DNA of 64,000 nt from contig NZ_QRDZ01000007.1 in assembly GCF_003386235.1 (NCBI RefSeq), forward strand, positions 124,001-188,000. Reading direction: 5' to 3'. Both the position numbers and the translations under genes were made by a program. Positions 43,096-51,841 of the stretch are shown here, piece by piece. Numbering within the stretch: position 1 is the stretch's first letter; each line of letters begins with the position of its first letter. The DNA comes from Cohnella phaseoli (lineage in GTDB: Bacteria > Bacillota > Bacilli > Paenibacillales > Paenibacillaceae). The notes under the pieces were generated by a model, which was not told the DNA's origin, searched no databases, and saw only the letters and a program-made list of their open reading frames with translations.

Positions 43096-43858
43096 CTTCG
43101 TTAAATCTCCTAACATTGATGTTATTGTTAATAGCGTAATGACGAATATCATTGAGGGAGAAGCGATTATAATGTAGTATGTCTGCCATTGCGACAGCAT
43201 CTGCCCCGCTTTGATGTATTACATCGGAGAGATGTTGTAGTGTCCCCATTCCTCCACTTGCGATTACCGGTATGTTAACCGCCGAGCTAACTCTCTCTAC
43301 TAATTCTAAATCAAATCCCTTCTTTGTGCCCTCTTGGTCAATTGAGGTTAGCAGGATTTCTCCTGCCCCCAGTCTCTCGCCTTGAATCGCCCATTGTACG
43401 ACATCAAGTCCAGTCGTTTCTCGTCCATTATCGGTATAACACTCCCAACCGTCCGCTTTTCTCTTCGCCTCTAATGAGAGTACCATGCATTGAGATCCGA
43501 ATTTTCGAGAGATTTCACTAATCAATTCGGGCCTTTTTATTGCAGCCGTATTAACCGCCACCTTATCCGCACCGGCACGCAACAATTTGTTAACATCTTC
43601 TACACTACGCACTCCGCCTCCGACGGTAAGAGGTATAAATACCTTATCGATAGTCCGCGCAACAATATCTAACAGGTTGTTTCTTCCGTACAAACTTGCC
43701 ACGGAATCCATGTATATTAATTCATCTATACCTTCATTGTAATACTTCTCGGCAAACATTTGGGGGTCGCCTAATACCCTCAAGCCTTCTAGATGGATAC
43801 CTTTTATCAAATTCGGGCCCTTGATGTCTAGCCTGGCAGTTAGCCGAACCTTTCTCAA
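43070..43858 (-). CDS. hisF: HisF-like subunit with altered active site
   Basis: TIM-barrel partner of HisH (262 aa). Asp11 and Lys19 of classical HisF are present (RLDIKG, then LIKG). The second catalytic acid, Asp130, is Glu here: VLSLEAKRK puts Glu at residue 130. The phosphate loops (TVGGGVRS, IASGGMGT) are kept. HisF2/WbpH-type proteins channel ammonia to sugar amidotransferases. The D130E change suggests the cyclase reaction is no longer selected. It is followed by hisH with overlap and preceded by the wbuX-like gene at 16 bp. Confidence 0.9.
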   Translation of the reverse strand: MRKVRLTARLDIKGPNLIKGIHLEGLRVLGDPQMFAEKYYNEGIDELIYMDSVASLYGRNNLLDIVARTIDKVFIPLTVGGGVRSVEDVNKLLRAGADKVAVNTAAIKRPELISEISRKFGSQCMVLSLEAKRKADGWECYTDNGRETTGLDVVQWAIQGERLGAGEILLTSIDQEGTKKGFDLELVERVSSAVNIPVIASGGMGTLQHLSDVIHQSGADAVAMADILHYNRFSLNDIRHYAINNNINVRRFNEDGSLSHDN

Positions 43859-43874
43859 ATTAATCCCACCTCTA

Positions 43875-45032
43875 TTATTGTTCCCAAACCGCGGACTTCA
43901 ACTTCCAATCGTTTCCTGACTTAAGCCAGATATGATCTGATCTCCAACTATCAACGACTCTCTCAAACTGTTCTTCGGTAATATTCACGTATTCTAAGAA
44001 CTCTTTATAATATTTACTAGGGAATTCACCATCGTATTTCTGAACTAGCGCTACCCCTTCTTCACGAGTAATCTTCCCATCCCTGATCTCGTGTGCGGTA
44101 TCCGAAGTGCAGCGTCCAATACCGAATTTAATATATCCTAAGAAATAATGGAACCCGTCGATTTTGTCATCCAAGCTTGCATATTTCGAATAAGTTCCTT
44201 GCGATCTTTCTGGATTCGCGGAGAATCCGGTGTTTTCCACGCAATAATAATAGTTCTCTTGAGGGTCCCAAAATTTATAATATCCATAAAAATGAATTTC
44301 AGTTTTGTTTTTCAAAATTTGTTCGTACTGCGGTGCTAAGTAAGGATGAATGTCACTATCTGTCACGCCGTGATCTTTCCAAAATTCAGGTGGGAGTCCA
44401 GAAAAATAATGTTTATCATGATCGGCAATTTCCCTTGTTGGCCGAAATGCGTTTTTCATATCTCCGCCATATTCAACTTCACCATTCTCACCATACATAA
44501 TAAGCGACACATTATTTTGAATCGCTACTTTAAGTGGGAAATTGGTTTGGCCGTAAATAAAGGGTTGGAAAGGATCTCCCAGATGATTAAACGCCAGATT
44601 GGTCATCAGTCGATGAGTTTTGCCATTAGGTGTTCCAAGAATGTTATCGAAACCGGATTGAATAAATGACTGCAAATTGGCGCGACCAATATCCGTCGGA
44701 ATGTGAGGAGCCCATGTAACGGTTAATGGATTCATGCCATATTTATATTTCAATTGATGTGCAACATAAGAGCCGTCTTTTCCTCCGCTGCAAGGAACAA
44801 TGACATCGTAGGATCCATCGCTTTTACGATGCCGGTCCAGCATCTCTATCAATTCTTTCTCGCGCAAGTCCCAATCTACCTTTGTTCGTTTGAATTCAGC
44901 ATAATTACAAGCGCTGCAAACACCATGCTCATCAAAAGTAATTCGCGGACGTTGGTTAGAAATCGTGCATTTTTTACAATATCGAATTTCTTCAGGAAGG
45001 TTATACAACTTTCGCAAATCTCGTTTCATCAT
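43875..45032 (-). CDS. N-acetyl sugar amidotransferase (WbuX/WbpG/PseA type)
   Basis: Protein of 385 aa that turns an N-acetyl group on a sugar into an acetamidino group using ammonia from HisH/HisF. The N-terminal zinc motif has YCKKCTISNQRPRITFDEHG and CSACNYAEF. The PP-loop DVIVPCSGGKDGSYVAHQLK binds ATP. The remainder follows the TIGR03573 pattern. It overlaps legF by 4 bp, so the likely substrate is the legionaminic acid precursor or CMP-legionaminate, as in acetamidino-legionaminic acid of Campylobacter and Legionella. Confidence 0.92.
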   Translation of the reverse strand: MMKRDLRKLYNLPEEIRYCKKCTISNQRPRITFDEHGVCSACNYAEFKRTKVDWDLREKELIEMLDRHRKSDGSYDVIVPCSGGKDGSYVAHQLKYKYGMNPLTVTWAPHIPTDIGRANLQSFIQSGFDNILGTPNGKTHRLMTNLAFNHLGDPFQPFIYGQTNFPLKVAIQNNVSLIMYGENGEVEYGGDMKNAFRPTREIADHDKHYFSGLPPEFWKDHGVTDSDIHPYLAPQYEQILKNKTEIHFYGYYKFWDPQENYYYCVENTGFSANPERSQGTYSKYASLDDKIDGFHYFLGYIKFGIGRCTSDTAHEIRDGKITREEGVALVQKYDGEFPSKYYKEFLEYVNITEEQFERVVDSWRSDHIWLKSGNDWKLKSAVWEQ

Positions 45033-45721
45033 GATATAGTCACCATCATTTCGAATAATTTTAGGTCAAGCACTGTATCAATGTCGATAGATCTTTCATT
45101 CGGCATCTTGTAAGCAAGAGTTTCCTTGTTTACGAATACCTTGTTTTCCTTCAACCAATCCGTTTTTGCGAAATATAGCGCGCCATTCAAAACATAGGCT
45201 TCGTTGATATCTTGCCGTCTTTTCTTTAACCCTTCATTACTTATCACCGGAGTATCTAATACTCTCGATTGGTCTAAGAAAAACATCCAGTATGGGCTTT
45301 TGTCGACGGTAGTAACGGATACGCAGGCAGGAGCTTTTTCGCTTATGCACATCTCGATGCAATTATCAATGTCATCGGCCGTCCTAAGAGGCGAGGTTGG
45401 CTGCAGATAAAGTACATAATCGTAATGTTGACCGATAGAATCCACAGCATGCAACACCGCGTCCATTCCCGAAGCAAAATCATCGGAAAGCTCTTTAGGC
45501 CTAACAAACGGCACTTCGCACCCGTACTTCAATGCGATATTCATAATTTCATGATCATCGGAGGATAGAATTAATCTGTCAATGTACTTTGATTTTTTAG
45601 CTTCCTCTATCGTCCAAGAAATAAGCGGCTTTCCTAAGACAAGGCTAATGTTCTTTTTTGGAATGCCTTTGGAACCGCCTCTGGCCGGAATCACAGCTAA
45701 AATCGTTTTTCCATCTATCAT
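45029..45721 (-). CDS. legF: CMP-legionaminic acid synthase (NeuA/LegF type)
   Basis: Cytidylyltransferase (230 aa) that activates the nonulosonic acid with CTP. N-terminal VIPARGGSKGIPKKNISLVL, then LILSSDDHEI, YVLYLQPTSPLRTADDIDNC, and the C-terminal ERSIDIDTVLDLKLFE metal site are intact. It overlaps the wbuX-like gene by 4 bp and the ptmE-like gene by 4 bp. Substrate (legionaminate rather than sialate) is inferred from legB, legC, legG and legI in the same operon. Confidence 0.92.
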   Translation of the reverse strand: MIDGKTILAVIPARGGSKGIPKKNISLVLGKPLISWTIEEAKKSKYIDRLILSSDDHEIMNIALKYGCEVPFVRPKELSDDFASGMDAVLHAVDSIGQHYDYVLYLQPTSPLRTADDIDNCIEMCISEKAPACVSVTTVDKSPYWMFFLDQSRVLDTPVISNEGLKKRRQDINEAYVLNGALYFAKTDWLKENKVFVNKETLAYKMPNERSIDIDTVLDLKLFEMMVTIS

Positions 45722-46767
45722 CCAAAGACCTCCATGAAATCGATGTTAGCTTTCTCGAAGTCTTCTATCCTACCGATATCGAGCCAGTACTCACGTATAG
45801 GAAACACGGTAAGCTCTTTTTCATGATTGCGAATCTGGGTAAACAAATCGGGCATATCGTAAAATTGATCGCTCGGAATATAATCCAGAGCTATCGGATC
45901 CAGTACGTACACTCCCGCATTCACAAAGTACTGATGAATTGGCTTTTCTTCAATAGAAACAAATTTTTGTTTATTAATATTAACGACGCCGTAAGGAATT
46001 TGGTACTCATAATCTCTAACACACATAGTAGCGTAAGATTTATGCTCCTTATGAAAGGCAATGAGATTGTTAAAGTTAACGCTTGTCAACAGATCGCCAT
46101 TCATTATGATAAACGGTTTATCCGGCCTATGAGGCAATAAACTCAAAGCTCCGGCTGTCCCCATTCTTTTATTTTCCCTTACGTAACGAATATTCACGCC
46201 CCATTGCGAACCATCTCCGAAATGCCGTACGATCATTTCCGCTTTATAGTTAACAGTTAAGTAAAAGTTTCTAAAACCTTGACTAATAAACCTTTCTAGC
46301 GTCGTTTCTAACAATGGCTTACCGCCTACCTTCAACAGCGGTTTGGGACACTCGTTCGTTAATGGTCTCAATCTGCTCCCGAGCCCGCCAGCCATTAAGA
46401 CTACCCAATTATCAAGCTGTTGAGGCTTATGTAAATCTTCTGAGGTTTCCAATCGAACAATTCTCCCCAACCTATCTACGACTGGGATTTGCCGAATATG
46501 TTTATTTGTCATTATTGCGCGTAAAGAGGCCTTCCCTTCATGCTCAAAGGCTACAGTAGGCTTATGATTCATTATCGTACCGACGGGCTCCGTCAACGAA
46601 ATTCCCTTCAATATTCCCCTACGTATATCTCCGTCCGTGATGGTTCCTTCCAATACTTGATATCCATTAACGACCAATACGATACCTAGTGAATTGGATT
46701 CCAAACACTCTATCGCATCTCTGATTGAACAATTATTACTCAGAAGTGTTTTTTTCCAATCATCCAT
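45718..46767 (-). CDS. CBS-domain sugar nucleotidyltransferase (PtmE-like)
   Basis: Protein of 349 aa. Two CBS domains lie in the first 115 residues (LVVNGYQVLEGTITDGDIRR, IPVVDRLGRIV). A sugar-nucleotidyltransferase domain follows from about residue 120 (VVLMAGGLGSRLRPLTNECP, KPLLKVGGKPLLE). This architecture is that of PtmE, which makes GDP-glucosamine for the GDP-dependent legionaminic acid route in Campylobacter. The ATG at 46767 overlaps the preceding gene by 8 bp; a longer frame to 46824 is not favoured. Confidence 0.85.
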   Translation of the reverse strand: MDDWKKTLLSNNCSIRDAIECLESNSLGIVLVVNGYQVLEGTITDGDIRRGILKGISLTEPVGTIMNHKPTVAFEHEGKASLRAIMTNKHIRQIPVVDRLGRIVRLETSEDLHKPQQLDNWVVLMAGGLGSRLRPLTNECPKPLLKVGGKPLLETTLERFISQGFRNFYLTVNYKAEMIVRHFGDGSQWGVNIRYVRENKRMGTAGALSLLPHRPDKPFIIMNGDLLTSVNFNNLIAFHKEHKSYATMCVRDYEYQIPYGVVNINKQKFVSIEEKPIHQYFVNAGVYVLDPIALDYIPSDQFYDMPDLFTQIRNHEKELTVFPIREYWLDIGRIEDFEKANIDFMEVFG

Positions 46768-47401
46768 TTCTCTTTTGAACCTCCCTTGCAGGTATCCCAA
46801 CAACAGTCGTATAAGGCAATACATTTTTGATCACAACGGCTCCAGCTCCGACGATGCTTCCTCTGCCCAAGGTAATCCCTTGGATCACTGTTGCACCTGC
46901 GCCAATATGTACCTCATCCTCTACAACAACCGAACCGCAAAGTATGGCTCCCGGAGAAACATGGACATGATTTCCTACGATGCAATCATGGTCAATTCTG
47001 GAACCTGTATTGACAATCACGTTATCTCCAATGCGAGTTCCTGATTGAATGATAGCGCCCGCCATAATTTGCACGCTTACTCCTATTGTCACGTACTTGG
47101 ACAGAATGGCAGCTGGATGAACGACATTAGCAAAGGCAAAACCTCTCTCATGGAAATCCTTGAAAAGTTTTGTTCGAAATTGATTTCGTCCCGTCGAGCC
47201 AACCGCGTTAATTAGACAAATTTCTTCTTTATTATACTCTAAAATAGCACTATCATCACCGATATAGGGCATATTAAATAATTCCATGCTACCGTCCAAG
47301 GCAGTAAATCCTATTATCGCTTCTTCAAGCCCCATTAAAGACAATGATTCGGCAATAACCTTCGCATGACCGCCTCCGCCCATAATAATGAGAGGCTTCA
47401 T
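46760..47401 (-). CDS. NeuD/PglD-type left-handed beta-helix acetyltransferase
   Basis: Hexapeptide-repeat acetyltransferase (213 aa). N-terminal nucleotide-binding LIIMGGGGHAKVIAESLSLM; then repeats including GTRIGDNVIVNTGSRIDHDC, catalytic-type His in DHDC, and GAGAVVIKNVLPYTTVVGIP. Members acetylate the 4-amino group of bacillosamine or legionaminic precursors (PglD, LegH) or the O-groups of sialic acid (NeuD). It overlaps legI by 4 bp. LegH role is favoured since the pathway otherwise lacks this step. Confidence 0.88.
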   Translation of the reverse strand: MKPLIIMGGGGHAKVIAESLSLMGLEEAIIGFTALDGSMELFNMPYIGDDSAILEYNKEEICLINAVGSTGRNQFRTKLFKDFHERGFAFANVVHPAAILSKYVTIGVSVQIMAGAIIQSGTRIGDNVIVNTGSRIDHDCIVGNHVHVSPGAILCGSVVVEDEVHIGAGATVIQGITLGRGSIVGAGAVVIKNVLPYTTVVGIPAREVQKRNG

Positions 47402-48471
47402 ACAATCTCGTCATCTTGACTATAATTTTTAGCAGCTTCTTTCCCCAGATAATCCCAATAAAGCATGGGCGATATTCCATTGCCTGGTCGTTTTACCCCT
47501 AGGTTATGATGTGAAAAAATCTCTCCTTGTTTGATTTCTTCTAACGCTACAATACTTTTTCTTACGATGTTTATATTGTTAAGCTCCGATTTGACTGGTA
47601 CCTTTAACGAATTCCCCATTGCCAACTCGACATCTCTAATGGACTGAACCATTTCTTTTAATTCATGCGGTTCTAGTGAAGCTTGATGATCCGGTCCTGG
47701 CATATTTCGATCAAGCGTAAAATGCTTTTCGATGACCGAAGCCCCCATTGTTGCCGCAGCAACAGGGATAGCAATTCCCTTTGTATGATCCGAGTAGCCT
47801 ACTTCTAATGAAAACGCATGCTTCATAGTATGAAGAACCTTTAAGTTCACCTCTTCTAAAGGCGCCGGGTATTCTGTCGTACAATGAAGCAATGTCACGT
47901 TCGTCTTAATTAACTTCTGCCCTTCATCAGAAAAATAAGCGTTTTGGAACTGCGCTTTACTCGGAGACTCAGTAGAGTTCAAGTAACCAAATGCGAGGAC
48001 GCTCAATGCAGCCTCAATTTCAGACAACGTACTCATGCCCGTTGAAAGAAAAATGGGCTTTCCAGTTTTTGACGCCTCTAACAACAATGGGCCGTTAGTA
48101 ATTTCGCCAGACGATAGCTTCAAACTTTTTACATTTAGACGGTGGGTTAAAAAGTGCAGACTATCAATATCAAAAGGCGTTGATATGAAATCGATTGCCC
48201 GTTGCTCGCAATATTCCACCAGGTCAAAATGATCCTGTTCGCTTAATTGCAGTTTCTTTAACATGTCGAATTGGGATTCTTCATTATCCGTCGTTTGCTT
48301 CTGATAGGTTGCTTTTGGGGCTTTCTTGCTGACAAGATTCTCTGCCTTGAAGGTTTGGAATTTTACCGCATTAGCCCCAGCTTCTACGGCAGCGTCCACC
48401 AAGGAGCGAGCCAATTCTATTGATCCGTTATGATTAACTCCCGCCTCGGCTATGATATAGGTTTTTCGCAC
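47398..48471 (-). CDS. legI: N,N'-diacetyllegionaminic acid synthase (NeuB/LegI type)
   Basis: Condenses the 6-deoxy-diacetamido mannose intermediate with phosphoenolpyruvate (357 aa). The NeuB barrel has IIAEAGVNHNGSIELARSLV, NAVKFQTFKAENLVS, STPFDIDSLHFL, LSTGMSTLSEIEAAL, HCTTEYPAP and GYSDHTKGIAIPVAAATMGA. A C-terminal SAF/antifreeze-like domain (about 295-350) has KRPGNGISPM. It is preceded by legG at 15 bp. Confidence 0.93.
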   Translation of the reverse strand: MRKTYIIAEAGVNHNGSIELARSLVDAAVEAGANAVKFQTFKAENLVSKKAPKATYQKQTTDNEESQFDMLKKLQLSEQDHFDLVEYCEQRAIDFISTPFDIDSLHFLTHRLNVKSLKLSSGEITNGPLLLEASKTGKPIFLSTGMSTLSEIEAALSVLAFGYLNSTESPSKAQFQNAYFSDEGQKLIKTNVTLLHCTTEYPAPLEEVNLKVLHTMKHAFSLEVGYSDHTKGIAIPVAAATMGASVIEKHFTLDRNMPGPDHQASLEPHELKEMVQSIRDVELAMGNSLKVPVKSELNNINIVRKSIVALEEIKQGEIFSHHNLGVKRPGNGISPMLYWDYLGKEAAKNYSQDDEIV

Positions 48472-48486
48472 TTAGATATTCTCCTT

Positions 48487-49656
48487 TTAATGAAGTGGGT
48501 AGTCATAGAAGCTCTTCTTTAAGATTCCATCCAGATTAACCGTTTTTAATACCTCTTTAATCTTCAATGAAGTTTGGCCATCGCCATAGATATGTTCAAC
48601 CGAGTCTAGTTCGTTTTGAAACTTCTCAGACATGGCATATCTGATTGAGCTTACAATTGATTCTTGATCTTCAGAACAATCGATTACCGAAGCGCTCCTC
48701 AATCGACCGAGCTGTCGATCACCAATATTCACGGTTGCCTTCTTAAGTGCAGGAACTTCGATTATCCCGCTTGAAGAATTTCCAATTACAACATGTGAGT
48801 ATTGGATCGCGCTTAAATAGCGTAACTGGCCCATCGAGATAAAGGATTTTGTCCTTGTCGGATGTCGTTCGCAGTACTCGTCAATAAGGGCAGTAATAAT
48901 TCTTCCGTCCGTATCGGAGTTAGGTTTGGTAAAAATAATTCGGGCTTCTGGAAATTGATCCAATGCCAGCAGTAATTGACCCATCGCTCCTCCAGGTCCA
49001 TTGCGATCTAACGTTACGGGATGGTAGGTTACTAGGAAATTTAACGTTCCGAATTGAAAACCAATAGAGTCTTCCAGTGATTTCCGATCCATTAGTTTCA
49101 ATCTATTTATATTCTCAATCCCCGGCGCTCCGTAATTAAACACCAATGATGGATTTTCACCAAGTTGTATCACTCTTCTACGATATGGTTCAGCCGCAGT
49201 AAAGTGGATATGAGACATTTTGGTGATGGAGTGCCTAATCGCTTCGTCGAAAGCCCCTTCCGTCGTTTCTCCTCCGTGCAAATGAGCAATGGGAATTCTA
49301 CTAATAATGGCGGCCTGAGCGGCCGCCATTATTTCATAACGATCCCCTAGTATTACTAATAGATCCGGCTTAAGCCTATCGAACATCTCGCCGAATCCGA
49401 TCACTCCTAAACCTATAGACTTCGTAATACTAACCGCAGTATCGCTTGACAGAAGTATTTCTATTTTTTCATGAATAGAAAATCCATCTTTTTCGATTTG
49501 TTGATACGTAGATCCGAATTCTGGAGATAGATGCATTCCCGTTACGGCGACGATCAACTCTAATTCCGGATCTTGATCGATCTCCTTCATCAGCCAATAC
49601 AGTAAACCATATTCTGCTCGAGTTCCCGTAACTACGCAAATTTTCCTTCTTGTCAT
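48487..49656 (-). CDS. legG: Hydrolysing UDP-sugar 2-epimerase (NeuC/LegG type)
   Basis: Enzyme of 389 aa with GT-B fold that removes the nucleotide and inverts C2 to give the manno-configured precursor. Motifs: VVTGTRAEYGLLYWLMKEID, LVILGDRYEIMAAAQAA, HLHGGETTEGAFDEAIRHS (with active-site residues) and GNSSSGIIEVPALKKATVNI. It overlaps legC by 4 bp. NDP specificity cannot be told, but GDP or UDP forms both occur in this family. Confidence 0.93.
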   Translation of the reverse strand: MTRRKICVVTGTRAEYGLLYWLMKEIDQDPELELIVAVTGMHLSPEFGSTYQQIEKDGFSIHEKIEILLSSDTAVSITKSIGLGVIGFGEMFDRLKPDLLVILGDRYEIMAAAQAAIISRIPIAHLHGGETTEGAFDEAIRHSITKMSHIHFTAAEPYRRRVIQLGENPSLVFNYGAPGIENINRLKLMDRKSLEDSIGFQFGTLNFLVTYHPVTLDRNGPGGAMGQLLLALDQFPEARIIFTKPNSDTDGRIITALIDEYCERHPTRTKSFISMGQLRYLSAIQYSHVVIGNSSSGIIEVPALKKATVNIGDRQLGRLRSASVIDCSEDQESIVSSIRYAMSEKFQNELDSVEHIYGDGQTSLKIKEVLKTVNLDGILKKSFYDYPLH

Positions 49657-50831
49657 TCCAATCCTCCTAGGAATGAACTACTTGGAATATTGATCATTCT
49701 TTTGGACAGTTTTTCCGATGCAATAAGCTCCATTCTCGGACATTCCTGATACATAACAAGCTTATGCAACAACGTCCATGCAGGTCTAGACATCAAACCA
49801 TGATCATTGAGTTGCTCTAACACATGGTCTCTTTCATCCTGGGTCTCATCGTTAAGGATTATTGTGTTAAGCCAGTAATTGCTTTTGCACTCGGGAGGTT
49901 CAGTAAAGAAAGTAATCCCGTCAACTAACTGTAAGTTTTTTCGATATTGATCGGCTAAGCTGCGTTTTCTTTCAAGAAAGTAAGGTAGCTGTTCCATCTG
50001 TGCACAGCCGAGAGCAGCATTAATATTCGGAAGTCGATAATTATATCCGACTTGATCGTGTATAAATTCCCATCGGTGAGGCACTTTCGCGGTAGTCGTA
50101 ATATGTTTGGCCAACTTGCCGAGCACCTCATCCTGCACGAGAATAGCTCCACCGCCGCCTGTTGTCATAATTTTGTTTCCATTAAAACTCATCGCGCTTA
50201 CCTTACCAAAAGTCCCGGTATGTTTGCCTTTATAAAAAGAACCTAAGGATTCCGCCGCATCCTCGATTAATTCAAGGCCATATTTCGAACAAACTTCCAT
50301 CAACTTTTCCAACCGAACGGGATGTCCGAAGGTATGCATGGGAACAACAGCCGAGATCGGGCGGCCAGTTACTTTGTTATAGGGTCTTTTGCCTTCTATC
50401 CGTACAATTTCGCTAAGATAAGAATCTAGCTTTTTGGGATCAATTCCAAGCGTTATTTCGTCGACATCTACAAAATGAGGTACAGCTCCGCAATAAGTAA
50501 TTGCATTAGTAGTAGCAACGAACGATAAGGATGGGCAAATTACTTCATCCCCAGGTCGAACTCCACTAATCAGTAAACCTATATGCAATGCAGCAGTCCC
50601 ATTAACGACTGCAACCGCTCTAACAGAACCAGTGTATTCAGCCAGCATTTGTTCGAACAAATCGACATACTTACCTACAGAAGACACCCAGCCCGTTTCT
50701 AAGCAATCAACTACGAACTCTTTCTCCCGTCCTTGAAATACTGGTTCATGCAGAGCGACGAACGGCTTCTCTGAATGAATGGTCGCTCTTATTACTTCTA
50801 TTAATTGAGTTGTGTTTATTTGCTTACTCAT
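49653..50831 (-). CDS. legC: PLP-dependent sugar aminotransferase (LegC type)
   Basis: DegT/DnrJ/EryC1 aminotransferase (392 aa) that adds the 4-amino group to the 4-keto-6-deoxy sugar. The LegC start pattern VALHEPVFQGREKEFVVDCL, ETGWVSSVGKYVDLFE is present. Also seen are VNGTAALHIGL, DAAESLGSFYKGKHTGTFG, and the PLP lysine in SFNGNKIMTTGGGG near residue 218. It overlaps legB and legG by 4 bp on each side. Confidence 0.93.
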   Translation of the reverse strand: MSKQINTTQLIEVIRATIHSEKPFVALHEPVFQGREKEFVVDCLETGWVSSVGKYVDLFEQMLAEYTGSVRAVAVVNGTAALHIGLLISGVRPGDEVICPSLSFVATTNAITYCGAVPHFVDVDEITLGIDPKKLDSYLSEIVRIEGKRPYNKVTGRPISAVVPMHTFGHPVRLEKLMEVCSKYGLELIEDAAESLGSFYKGKHTGTFGKVSAMSFNGNKIMTTGGGGAILVQDEVLGKLAKHITTTAKVPHRWEFIHDQVGYNYRLPNINAALGCAQMEQLPYFLERKRSLADQYRKNLQLVDGITFFTEPPECKSNYWLNTIILNDETQDERDHVLEQLNDHGLMSRPAWTLLHKLVMYQECPRMELIASEKLSKRMINIPSSSFLGGLE

Positions 50832-51841
50832 ATGTTATAGAAATCGGCTTTGTAGTTTTTGAGATTTCCCGGGTTCGTAAACCACTCTACCGTGTTCTCT
50901 AGCCCCCTTCTTAAACCATCTTTACCAGCGTAATGCGATTCCCATCCCAGCAGACGCTTTGCTTTTTGATTATCGGCCCACAACCGCTCAACTTCGCTTT
51001 TCTCCGGTCTCAGCCTGGAAGAGTCCGTCACGATTTCGATATTGCTGTTCATGATTTCGGCAATGAGTCGGACTGTCTCGCCGATGGAAATCTCATAGTT
51101 GCTTCCGATATTGATGACTTCGCCGATCGACGCATTCGACTCCATCACATCGATGAATCCTCTTACGGTATCCTCGACGTAATTAAAGTCTCGGGTCGGG
51201 TGTAGAGATCCCAGCTTGATTTCTTTTTTCCCGCTCGCGATCTGAGTAATAACCGTCGGAATGACCGCTCTGGCCGATTGTCTAGGCCCGTAGGTGTTAA
51301 ATGGTCGTATGATGGCTACGGGAGTCTGAAACGAATCATGAAAGGACATTGCCATCTGGTCGGCTCCGATCTTGCTGGCGGAATACGGAGACTGCCCCTG
51401 AAGAGGATGTTCCTCCGTAATCGGAACGAAGCGTGCTGTTCCATAAACCTCGCTCGTAGACGTATGAACGAACTTCGACACACCAGATTCCCTGGCTGCT
51501 TGAAGCAAGTTCAATGTTCCTTTGATATTCGTATCCACGTAAGTATCCGGTGAATGATAGGAATACGGGATCGCAATCAATGCGGCCAAGTGAAGTATGA
51601 CATCGCATCCGCGCATTGCTTGCTTAACTCCATGGGGATCCCGGATGTCCCCCAGGAATACGTCTAAAGAAGACTTTATTTCTTTAGGGGATTGATCTAG
51701 CCACCCCCAGCTATTAAAGGAGTTATAAACAGCGAATGCTCTTACATCATATCCCTGGCGCACCATTTCTTCCGTGAGATGAGAACCGATGAATCCGTCA
51801 GCACCTGTAATGAGTACTTTTCCTTTAATACGATTAGTCAT
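50828..51841 (-). CDS. legB: NDP-GlcNAc 4,6-dehydratase (LegB type)
   Basis: Extended SDR (337 aa), first committed step of legionaminate synthesis. Motifs: KVLITGADGFIGSHLTEEMV, HTSTSEVYGTARFVPITEEH, PLQGQSPYSASKIGADQMAM with the Tyr-Lys pair, and RPFNTYGPRQSARAVIPTVI. Its start overlaps the ligase-like gene by 8 bp. With legC, legG, legI, legF and the NeuD-type gene it completes the core pathway. Confidence 0.93.
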   Translation of the reverse strand: MTNRIKGKVLITGADGFIGSHLTEEMVRQGYDVRAFAVYNSFNSWGWLDQSPKEIKSSLDVFLGDIRDPHGVKQAMRGCDVILHLAALIAIPYSYHSPDTYVDTNIKGTLNLLQAARESGVSKFVHTSTSEVYGTARFVPITEEHPLQGQSPYSASKIGADQMAMSFHDSFQTPVAIIRPFNTYGPRQSARAVIPTVITQIASGKKEIKLGSLHPTRDFNYVEDTVRGFIDVMESNASIGEVINIGSNYEISIGETVRLIAEIMNSNIEIVTDSSRLRPEKSEVERLWADNQKAKRLLGWESHYAGKDGLRRGLENTVEWFTNPGNLKNYKADFYNI

